DNA from: JAICLL01 sp035252155
GTDB lineage: Bacteria > Planctomycetota > Planctomycetia > Pirellulales > JAICIG01
Assembly (NCBI GenBank): GCA_035252155.1
Contig: DATFDL010000329.1
Location: 1 to 7,363 of the forward strand
Direction of reading: 5' to 3'
DNA: 7,363 bases
Part shown: positions 1 to 5,475 of the stretch, in pieces
Numbering within the stretch: the first letter of the stretch is position 1
Layout of the letters: every line of letters starts with the position of its first letter
The notes under the pieces: generated by a model
Databases searched by the model: none
The model's input: the letters and a program-made list of their open reading frames with translations, nothing else
Told to the model about the DNA's origin: nothing
Program-made: the position numbers and the translations under genes

Positions 1-130
1 TTGCGTCGGGCCGTGCTTTTCGGCCGCCGAACGCGGAAGTGCGTCTCGTTCGTCGGCCAACCAAACCCTACGTCGCAAATCCCCAGTGGTCAAATGTGAC
101 CTGATTACCGTTCACGTTCGGCGGATGAAA

Positions 131-160
131 GGTCAAAAAAATGGAGGGCAAAAACATGGG
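131..160. repeat. A-rich imperfect tandem direct repeat, 2 x 15 bp
   Basis: Two adjacent 15-base units, GGTCAAAAAAATGGA (131-145) and GGGCAAAAACATGGG (146-160), differ at four positions. The A-runs stand out against the GC-rich background. The repeat sits 10 bp before the palindromic element. Similar A-rich direct repeats are, from memory, scattered between genes in planctomycete genomes. No function can be assigned. Confidence 0.45.
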
Positions 161-169
161 AGAAGAATT

Positions 170-266
170 GTAGGGTGGGCCGAGTGAAACGAGTCCCACC
201 ATTGGGCTCAAACGCGCGGCATTCATCGCCGGAAAAGGTGGGACTCGCAAGCGCGTCCCAACCTAC
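170..266. repeat. Palindromic MITE-like element, copy 1
   Basis: A 97-bp imperfect palindrome with terminal GTAGGGTGGG (170-179) and CCCAACCTAC (257-266) and a perfect inner inverted pair CGAGTCCCACC (190-200) / GGTGGGACTCG (237-247), enclosing a 36-base centre (201-236). It ends 7 bp from the stop codon of the 1221-residue minus-strand gene, so it would form a large hairpin at the 3' end of that transcript. A second copy lies at 4041-4139. The arms of the two copies match in the same orientation, while their centres match only when one is reverse-complemented. It has no coding capacity, so it resembles a MITE or REP-like dispersed repeat. Any terminator or RNA-stabilising role is inference. 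Confidence 0.75.
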
Positions 267-273
267 GGTCGCG

Positions 274-3200
274 TTATAGATCCTCGACGTCAATCGACCA
301 CAGGGCCGTCATGTCGAGCAGCTTGCGCCACAGGGCGTTGCCTTCGAGCGTGAGCAGTGTCGCCAATTGCGATCGGTTGAGCGGGTCGGCTTGATCGGGA
401 TCGAACCGCTCGACGGTCTCGACGGCCCGAACGGGATCGGTCAGCATCAAGGTTGCCAGGGTCGTATCGCGCGAATGGAACCCCAGGTGCCGGGCTTCAA
501 TCGGCCGCAAAATCGCTGTGGCTGTCGCGCGGTCGTAGCGCGCGAGCATCATCGCCAGCGCGGCGTTGGCCTGATCGGCCAGCGGGAGTTGTTGCGCATC
601 GCCGATGCGCGGCATCCGAAACGAAACCGCGAGCCACAGATATTCGCGAACCAGACTTGGATCGACGGCCTCGACGGCGGGCAACAGCGCCCCCGCCAGC
701 GACGCCGCGCTGTACAGCCCATTGAACGAGTCAATCGCCGCCGGACTGCCGGCGGCGCCCGGCGCGGCCCGCTCGCGCGCGTCGACCAGACTTTGTAGAA
801 CATCGAAGGCCCGCTCAATCAGTTCGGCGGCGGATGTTGGGTCTTGCTTAGCGATCGCTTGGGCCATCACGCCGTAAGCCCGTGCCCTCAGATAGGGGTT
901 CGCCATGCGGTCGGCGATCGCGCGTGCCCGCGGCAAATCGACCGGGGCCATCCGGTAACAAACGCGCACGCCCCACAAGTCGGCGGCATCGGCGATGCGG
1001 CTCGATTCCTTGGCCGTGTGCAACATGCTCAGCAGCCGCTCGGCCTCGGCTGGCTGCATCGCGGCCAGCTCGTGGGCCAGGTTGCCGTGGTGCCGGTCAA
1101 ATTCACCGACATCGGTCAGGCCCTTCATCAGTTCCAGCGCGGCGGGCAAGTCGATTTGCCCGAGTTCCTCGGCGAACGCCCCGCGCGTGTAGCCGCCAAA
1201 GGCGTCGACAGGCAATTGCTTGGCGAGCTTTTCGCCTTCGCGCAGCAGCTTCTCGGCCTCGTCGCGCTGGCCGAGATCCAAGAATCGCTCGGCGGTCCCG
1301 CCCAACTGGTGGACGCGCATCGCTGGGTCGGCCATCTGCCGTACGACAACCGACGCTTGCCCGAGCAATTCGAGCTTTTGTTGCCGCCGGTCGTCGCCGA
1401 GCGCGTCGACAACGTCGAGATACGACATCGAACGGAAACCGGCGTCGTCGATGGTCTCGATCAAGGCCAGCGCTTCGTCGGCGTCTTCAGCCGCCAACCC
1501 TTGAGCCGCCGCCCGCCGCAAATAGCCGGCAAAGAACGGGTTTTTGGGCGGCGTCTTCGCGAGCCTCGCCAGCATGTCGGCCGGATCGACGTGGGCCCAC
1601 GCCTCGAACAACCGCGGTCCCTCGCGCTCGTTGTTCAAATCGATCTTGGTCAGGCAGGGTTGCAGCAGTCGCCGCGCCAGCTCCAGCCGTTCGTCGCGCG
1701 GCAGGACAGGAGGCAAAGTTGTCAGCGGCTGGGCGGGTTCGTCGGTCTTCGTCAGCTTGAGCACGATCGCGTCTTCATCGGCTTCGACATGTTTTCCAAA
1801 AAAGCGGAAGCCTGGCTTACGGACAAAGACAAACGTCGGATCGGCCATGACGTCGGACAGCCGAAACCGTCCCTCGGCGTCAGTGGTGGCTTGCACGCGT
1901 TGCCGAGCGTCGCCCGATTGAAAGACCACGGCGTCGGCGACGGGCTTACCCTGTTGATCTCCGACGCGACCGCCAAGCAAGATCGTGCGACGCACAACGA
2001 GCTCCGGCAGTTCCGTGGAATTAGCAAACGCCGCGCTGAACCCCGGCGTGGCAGCCGGCTCACCGCCCGGTAGTGCGACACGCGCTTGATGTACCGATTC
2101 GCGGTCCAATTCACGCGGCGTTACAAAGCGCCCTTCGGCGTCGGTGCGAATCTCCAAAGTGCCATCGAATTCCACGCGCTCGAAGGTGCTTATATGTCCT
2201 TCTGGCAGGTGTTGCATTACCCAGAGTTCGACGGGTATATCGACGGCTGGTTTGCCTGACGCGGTGACGACGCGACCGGAAAGGGCGATCAGATCAGCCG
2301 AACGTACTCGCAACGTCACGGCTTTGCCATCGAACGAGCGGGCCGGCACACGGGTGCGGCCAAAGGCATTTTGGGTGCGAGCCTCGATCAGCAATTCTTG
2401 CTCGGGATTCACTGCCGGGATGGAGAATGTACCGTCGTCCGCGACAAGTTCGACGACCCGCGGCGAAAGCTGGCCGCGGCGTTGATCGACCGCCTGCCAG
2501 CGAGCTCGAACCTTCGCGCCGCGAGCAGCGTTGCCCTCTTCGTCGACAACCGCGCCGACGACGTCGGGCAAGATCTCCAACTCGATCGTCGGCAACTCGA
2601 AATCGTCCGCACCGCTGGGAATATTCGCCAACAAGAGTGCGGTCTTCTCGCGTGTGAGCGGTGCGTAAGACGAAGGCGCGAGTGGTAACGCTAGCACTTG
2701 GCCTGGCGGCAACAAGCAGTTGTAGCGCCCTTGTTCGTCGCTGAAAAGTTCGGGGGGATCGTCGTTGTCCGCATGTACGTGAACACGGATGCCGGCGAGC
2801 GGCTTCTTCGATGCCCGCTCACGCACCAGGCCCGATGCGCGGATTCCTGGCGCCAGTGGTATCTCAACGTCTACGACTGCCGCCGCCTCGACCTTGATAG
2901 CCTGGTTCGCGGGCAGCCGCGGCCGCAAGGGCGAATCGTCGGGCAGGGTGGCGAAAAAGTTTATCGCTCCTTCGGCCAATGCCGGTACGTCAAAGTGGCC
3001 CATTTCGTCCGCGGCCGCTTCGGCCAGCCCGACCAGGCTGACTTCGCCCGGTGACGCTTGCTTGCCCGCTGGTGACACTGACATCATGCGAACTCGCACG
3101 TCACGAGCCTGACCGGGCGCCGCCACCGTCAATCGGCCCTCTATGCGGCCCACCGGCTTAAGCGCGATCACCTCTGGCATTATCGATGTTGACTTCCAAT

Positions 3201-3939
3201 CGTTCATGCGGACTTGCATTTGTGCGAGTTGCAGGCCAAACGGCTTCGTGTCGATTCGCAAATGAGCGACATCGTCCAGTGCCATCCCTGACAACACGGC
3301 TTTTCCGTCGTTGTCGGTTTCAGCCTGCAAGTGGCGGCTGATTTCGTCGGGCAACAGAATGGCGATCCGTCCGAGCGCCACTCCGTGAGGAGTGCGTTTC
3401 AATGCCGCTCGAGCCTCGGGCGCGAACCGCCTGGCTGCCTCATCGTCGGGCGAATCAGCATAGATCGCATCGCATGCCACGGCGGCGACGGTTACGATTG
3501 CTCCGCGCACGGCACCGCCGTCTTGCGAAACAATTCGCACCGACGATTGGGCACGAGGCATTAGCGCCAGCTTCCATCCAGATGGTTTAGGAAAATAGCT
3601 GCGCGAGAAGCCGACCACAGCCGGGGCCGCGCCTGGCTGGTACGCCACGATGCCGAGTTCTTGCCGCACCGTAAAGTTATCGTTCATCCAACGACCGGGG
3701 ACCGTCAGGCGAAACGTTCCGTCGGCAGCGGTCTGCGTGCGATCGTAGATGAGCGGCTCTCCCCGCATCGAGGCGGTGATGAGAAACACGTCGGCCCCGG
3801 CGGCAGGCAACCCGGAGGGCTGCGTGACCACGCCCGTCAACGGTCTATCGTCCGGGTCGGCTTTTTCGGCAGCGCCCGCAGCCGAACCGGCAAAGCCGAG
3901 AAAGACGAGTGCTAACGCGAATAGCAAAGAGCGCGGCAT
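274..3939 (-). CDS. Large secreted protein with repeated carboxypeptidase-regulatory-like domains and an alpha-helical C-terminal half
   Basis: This 1221-residue protein begins with a Sec signal peptide: MPR, a hydrophobic core at residues 4-20 and a small-residue SAAGAA stretch ending near 24. It is therefore probably periplasmic or cell-surface. About seven beta-sandwich segments of the CarboxypepD_reg/Ig-like type follow, near 34-115, 135-230, 264-330, 366-430, 460-545, 553-625 and 655-730. Several carry the hallmark 'G.V.d..G.pv.ga.V' and 'tdaeGrF.l' strands, for example TTDAEGRFRLSDV near 685. A Pro-rich linker (735-748) leads to an all-helical region (748-1205) rich in Leu/Ala/Glu with TPR- or ARM-like helix pairs. 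I see no catalytic motif, so a structural or binding role is more likely than an enzyme. The ATG is supported by AGGAGA at 3946-3951, six bases upstream. The gene stands alone, with a palindromic element beyond each end. Its substrate or partner cannot be named. Confidence 0.9.
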   Translation of the reverse strand: MPRSLLFALALVFLGFAGSAAGAAEKADPDDRPLTGVVTQPSGLPAAGADVFLITASMRGEPLIYDRTQTAADGTFRLTVPGRWMNDNFTVRQELGIVAYQPGAAPAVVGFSRSYFPKPSGWKLALMPRAQSSVRIVSQDGGAVRGAIVTVAAVACDAIYADSPDDEAARRFAPEARAALKRTPHGVALGRIAILLPDEISRHLQAETDNDGKAVLSGMALDDVAHLRIDTKPFGLQLAQMQVRMNDWKSTSIMPEVIALKPVGRIEGRLTVAAPGQARDVRVRMMSVSPAGKQASPGEVSLVGLAEAAADEMGHFDVPALAEGAINFFATLPDDSPLRPRLPANQAIKVEAAAVVDVEIPLAPGIRASGLVRERASKKPLAGIRVHVHADNDDPPELFSDEQGRYNCLLPPGQVLALPLAPSSYAPLTREKTALLLANIPSGADDFELPTIELEILPDVVGAVVDEEGNAARGAKVRARWQAVDQRRGQLSPRVVELVADDGTFSIPAVNPEQELLIEARTQNAFGRTRVPARSFDGKAVTLRVRSADLIALSGRVVTASGKPAVDIPVELWVMQHLPEGHISTFERVEFDGTLEIRTDAEGRFVTPRELDRESVHQARVALPGGEPAATPGFSAAFANSTELPELVVRRTILLGGRVGDQQGKPVADAVVFQSGDARQRVQATTDAEGRFRLSDVMADPTFVFVRKPGFRFFGKHVEADEDAIVLKLTKTDEPAQPLTTLPPVLPRDERLELARRLLQPCLTKIDLNNEREGPRLFEAWAHVDPADMLARLAKTPPKNPFFAGYLRRAAAQGLAAEDADEALALIETIDDAGFRSMSYLDVVDALGDDRRQQKLELLGQASVVVRQMADPAMRVHQLGGTAERFLDLGQRDEAEKLLREGEKLAKQLPVDAFGGYTRGAFAEELGQIDLPAALELMKGLTDVGEFDRHHGNLAHELAAMQPAEAERLLSMLHTAKESSRIADAADLWGVRVCYRMAPVDLPRARAIADRMANPYLRARAYGVMAQAIAKQDPTSAAELIERAFDVLQSLVDARERAAPGAAGSPAAIDSFNGLYSAASLAGALLPAVEAVDPSLVREYLWLAVSFRMPRIGDAQQLPLADQANAALAMMLARYDRATATAILRPIEARHLGFHSRDTTLATLMLTDPVRAVETVERFDPDQADPLNRSQLATLLTLEGNALWRKLLDMTALWSIDVEDL

Positions 3940-4014
3940 CGCGATTCTCCTGCGCGTGAAAAGATGGAGTGCCCACCACTACTCTATTTGGGCGCGCCTC
4001 TGGATTGCAAGCAT

Positions 4015-4030
4015 GTAGGGGTGGGCCGAG
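4015..4030. repeat. Truncated arm of the palindromic element family
   Basis: GTAGGGGTGGGCCGAG matches the first 15 bases of palindrome copy 1 (GTAGGGTGGGCCGAG) with one extra G. The match stops at about 4030, and the full copy 2 begins 10 bp later at 4041. This looks like a broken older copy beside an intact one, or an insertion into the end of an existing element. Confidence 0.55.
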
Positions 4031-4040
4031 CGTGCAGGGT

Positions 4041-4139
4041 GTAGGGTGGGAAGAGTGACGCGAGTCCCACCGTTTCGGCGTACCAACGCCGCGAGCATTT
4101 GAACCCAATGGTGGGACTCGCAAGCTCGTCCCACCCTAC
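4041..4139. repeat. Palindromic MITE-like element, copy 2
   Basis: A 99-bp palindrome with perfect 11-bp ends GTAGGGTGGGA (4041-4051) / TCCCACCCTAC (4129-4139) and a perfect 12-bp inner pair GCGAGTCCCACC (4060-4071) / GGTGGGACTCGC (4110-4121) around a 38-base centre (4072-4109). It lies 35 bp beyond the stop of the small HicB-like gene, so, like copy 1, it is just 3' of a minus-strand transcription unit. It is also about 100 bp upstream of the 1221-residue gene. The centre reverse-complemented begins ATTGGGTTCAAATGC, matching ATTGGGCTCAAACGC at 201-215. It does not encode a protein, although reading frames run through it. Confidence 0.8.
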
Positions 4140-4143
4140 GTCG

Positions 4144-4174
4144 CTGACCCCCGGCCTCTGACCTCTGACCCCTG
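4144..4174. repeat. Short degenerate CCTCTGA tandem repeat
   Basis: CCTCTGA occurs twice in tandem (4155-4161 and 4162-4168). It is flanked by the related CTGACCCC (4144-4151) and CCCCTG (4169-4174). The tract fills the gap between palindrome copy 2 and the stop codon of the small HicB-like gene. Slippage is the likely origin. No function is visible. Confidence 0.5.
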
Positions 4175-4381
4175 CTATGCCGCGTCAAGCACAATCTCGA
4201 TGTGTTGATACGACTCTCCGCTGCACGGGCATAGCTCGAGCCGATAGCGGAGCTCGCCGCGCATTTTTTCCAAAGCCGCCTCGCGCGTGTCGGCAGTCGT
4301 TTCGACCACGCCCACCTCGCCCGAGTGCCGGATCGACCAGCGGCCGTCGTCACGCTGTCGCAAGCTGCAATGAAATCGCAT
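4175..4381 (-). CDS. Small HicB-like-fold conserved hypothetical protein
   Basis: A 68-residue protein from the chosen start. The N-terminal half reads as three beta strands (MRFHCSLRQRDDGRWSIR, then the GVVETTA region), followed by 'DTREAALEKMRGELRYRLEL' helix. This order, including the 'dgrW.v' strand and the 'dT.eeAl' helix, resembles the HicB antitoxin N-terminal fold. No HTH or ribbon-helix-helix DNA-binding tail and no adjacent HicA-like toxin is visible, so a toxin-antitoxin role is not supported. A C-P-C-S-G motif follows the helix; I recall similar planctomycete proteins but cannot verify that. An upstream in-frame ATG at 4394-4396 would give 73 residues and overlap the transaldolase stop as ATGA. 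I prefer 4381 because AGGTGG lies five bases before it. Either way it is almost certainly co-translated with the transaldolase-like gene. Confidence 0.7.
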   Translation of the reverse strand: MRFHCSLRQRDDGRWSIRHSGEVGVVETTADTREAALEKMRGELRYRLELCPCSGESYQHIEIVLDAA

Positions 4382-4386
4382 CGGGT

Positions 4387-4392
4387 CCACCT
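4387..4392 (-). promoter_or_regulatory. Shine-Dalgarno-like site deciding the start of the small gene
   Basis: On the minus strand AGGTGG lies five bases before the ATG at 4379-4381 and immediately after the transaldolase stop codon (4393-4395). The alternative ATG at 4394-4396 has only AGAGA directly abutting it, so this site favours the downstream start. Confidence 0.4.
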
Positions 4393-5055
4393 TCATTCTC
4401 TTGGCGTGGCGTCCCAGGCACGGGCGAAAAGCTCCGTGCCGGCGTCGGTGTAGGGATGACTGAAGCTTTCATGATAGACGCTCATCGCCGCCGTTGCGCA
4501 GTCGGCGCCGGCCAACGCGACCTCGATCAGTTGCCGACTGTTGCGCATCGCCGCCGCCAGCACCTGCGTCGGGTACGAATAGTTGTCGCGGATGCGCACG
4601 ATTTCGGAAACCAGCGACCGGGCCTCATCGCCGTGCGCCTCTTTCCAGCCGACGAAGGGACTGACATACGTCACGCCGCAGCGCATGGCGTGCCAGGCCT
4701 GGGCGGCGGAAAAGACCAACGTGGCATTGGTGCGCACGCCGCGCGAATTCAGCTCGCGCAACGCCCGAAAGCCCGGCTCGCCGGCGCCAACCTTGATGAC
4801 AAAGTTCGGCGAAATCTGCGCCAGTTCGACCCCCGCCGCAACGATGGCCTGCCAATCGGTCAGGTGCGGATTGACCTCGACGCTGACCGGCTTGGCCGTG
4901 CCCTCGAAAAGCCGGGCAATCTCTTCGATCACCCGGAGAAACGGCTTGCCCGACTGCTCAATGTGCCGTGGGTTCGTCGTCAGGCCGTCGAGGTCCCACA
5001 CCTCGAGGGCGTGCTTGATTTCGTCGAGCTTGGCGCTGTCGAGAAAGAGTTTCAT
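4393..5055 (-). CDS. Transaldolase / fructose-6-phosphate aldolase family protein with a substituted phosphate site
   Basis: This 220-residue protein has the length of single-domain FSA/TalC-type transaldolases, class I (beta/alpha)8 enzymes that form a Schiff base on lysine. Visible motifs are 'KLFLDSA' with Asp6, 'GLTTNP' with Asn28, Glu60 in 'SVEVN', Lys88 in 'NFVIKV' (the expected Schiff-base lysine), Thr112 in 'TNATLVFSAAQA', 'YVSPFVG' with Phe134, and 'LAGADCAT'. Glu60 and Phe134 are the transaldolase-type residues; E. coli FsaA has Gln59 and Tyr131. The two residues I expect to bind the phosphate, Arg134 and Ser166 of FsaA, are Trp137 and Ala169 here, so the usual phosphorylated substrate is doubtful. 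An in-frame GTG at 5065-5067 adds four residues; I chose the ATG at 5053-5055 because family members start at MKLFLD or similar. The small HicB-like gene follows directly, and a Gfo/Idh/MocA gene diverges upstream. Confidence 0.88.
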   Translation of the reverse strand: MKLFLDSAKLDEIKHALEVWDLDGLTTNPRHIEQSGKPFLRVIEEIARLFEGTAKPVSVEVNPHLTDWQAIVAAGVELAQISPNFVIKVGAGEPGFRALRELNSRGVRTNATLVFSAAQAWHAMRCGVTYVSPFVGWKEAHGDEARSLVSEIVRIRDNYSYPTQVLAAAMRNSRQLIEVALAGADCATAAMSVYHESFSHPYTDAGTELFARAWDATPRE

Positions 5056-5216
5056 GGGTGCTTTCACTGAGAATCTGAGGTGTCACCGATTTGACGGCCC
5101 TCCTAGTGCGTAGTTTAACTGATAAAATGGGCCATCAAGAGTGCATGACCAGCAAGGAAGGGAATCCCCAAGGTGAAAAGGCAATGAGCAAGGCGGCCGC
5201 CGAGTCGTGACACAAA

Positions 5217-5239
5217 TACCGATGCCTCTTCTCTGTGCC
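5217..5239. repeat. Inverted repeat flanking the pseudogene, left arm
   Basis: This 23-base arm begins TACCGATGCCTCTTC. It matches the reverse complement of 5405-5428, which begins TACCGGTGCCTCTTC, with two substitutions and a one-base gap. The arms bracket the CHC2-type remnant, which suggests the ends of a decayed mobile or dispersed element of about 212 bp. Confidence 0.6.
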
Positions 5240-5273
5240 GCATGACCGGGCCACCCAAGCCATAGACATGAAC

Positions 5274-5394
5274 ATGCCTGGTGTTGACTTTGACGTACTT
5301 CGCGCGGAGATCAGCATGGCTGCGCCTCTATGAAGCCGCGTTGGACCTTTGCCGCGCGTTGGGCCGAGACGTTCCCCGGGTCAAATGCCGGTAA
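5274..5394 (+). pseudogene. Internally deleted remnant of a CHC2-zinc-finger (DNA-primase-like) small protein gene
   Basis: An ATG at 5274 opens MPGVDFDVLRAEISM, which resembles the start of short CHC2 zinc-finger proteins I recall from planctomycete genomes. At about 5316-5322 the frame changes. In the next frame the sequence continues LRLYEAALDLCRALGRDVPR and stops at TAA 5392-5394; this resembles the C-terminus of the same proteins. The zinc-binding middle (the C..H...C..C core, several dozen residues) is missing, and the original frame hits TGA at 5331-5333. The parts read as an out-of-frame internal deletion of one gene. The family assignment rests on memory of such proteins. The remnant is bracketed by an imperfect inverted repeat, and the product should be non-functional. 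Confidence 0.6.
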
Positions 5395-5404
5395 AGCCAC
5401 ACTG

Positions 5405-5428
5405 GGAACAGAAGAAGAGGCACCGGTA
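5405..5428. repeat. Inverted repeat flanking the pseudogene, right arm
   Basis: This 24-base arm begins GGAACAGAAGAAGAGG and is the inverted partner of 5217-5239. It starts 10 bp after the pseudogene stop and lies 47 bp before the Gfo/Idh/MocA start codon, so the element boundary falls in the likely promoter region of that gene. Confidence 0.6.
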
Positions 5429-5475
5429 CTTTTGACCAAGAAGGCACGCGCGTTCAAAGGAGATTATACCCAAAT

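Larger units (their letters stand above)
1..273. other. Non-coding left flank
   Basis: I see no convincing gene here. The short reading frames in this stretch run through the palindromic element and have no family character. The region holds an A-rich direct repeat (131-160) and a complete palindromic element (170-266), described separately. The 11-mer CCCTACGTCGC at 66-76 also occurs at the right end of the second palindrome (4134-4144), so a decayed third element end may lie before position 76. A gene could end or begin just outside the left edge, but nothing in the window shows it. Confidence 0.6.
5056..5475. other. Divergent intergenic region with a decayed element
   Basis: This 420-bp gap separates the minus-strand transaldolase-like gene from the plus-strand Gfo/Idh/MocA gene and must hold both their promoters. 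Neither promoter is clear. Weak minus-strand boxes TTGATG (5133-5138) and TAAACT (5112-5117) are only 15 bp apart. A 21-codon plus-strand frame (5145-5210, beginning MTSKEGNPQGEKAM) has no recognised relatives and may be a remnant. The right part holds an inverted repeat and a CHC2-type pseudogene, listed separately. Confidence 0.5.

Noticed and set aside
9..25. Small hairpin GGCCG (9-13) / CGGCC (21-25) with a T-rich loop at the left edge
   Set aside because: A five-base stem with no following T-run is expected by chance in GC-rich DNA and does not support a terminator.
882..1760. 292-codon plus-strand frame
   Set aside because: It is another antisense shadow, extremely Arg/Ala/Ser-rich with no motif, overlapping both the real gene and another shadow frame.
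844..2073. 409-codon open frame on the plus strand opposite the large secreted protein gene
   Set aside because: It lies wholly antisense to a gene with a signal peptide, good ribosome binding site and recognisable domains. Its translation is rich in Arg/Gln/Pro without domain character, as expected for a GC-rich shadow frame.
3983..4010. Possible promoter for the 1221-residue gene: TTGCAA (4005-4010) and AATAGA (3983-3988) on the minus strand, 16 bp apart
   Set aside because: The -10 box matches consensus at only three of six positions, and promoter consensus in this lineage is uncertain, so it is not reported as a feature.
4177..5070. 297-codon plus-strand frame antisense to the transaldolase-like and small genes
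   Set aside because: The opposite strand encodes a clear transaldolase with its active-site motifs. This frame shows no family features.
5112..5138. Possible minus-strand promoter TTGATG / TAAACT upstream of the transaldolase-like gene
   Set aside because: Each box matches four of six consensus bases and the 15-bp spacing is short, which is too weak to call.
5135..5317. 60-codon minus-strand frame in the divergent intergenic region
   Set aside because: It runs antisense through the inverted repeat arm and the CHC2-type remnant and has no family features.
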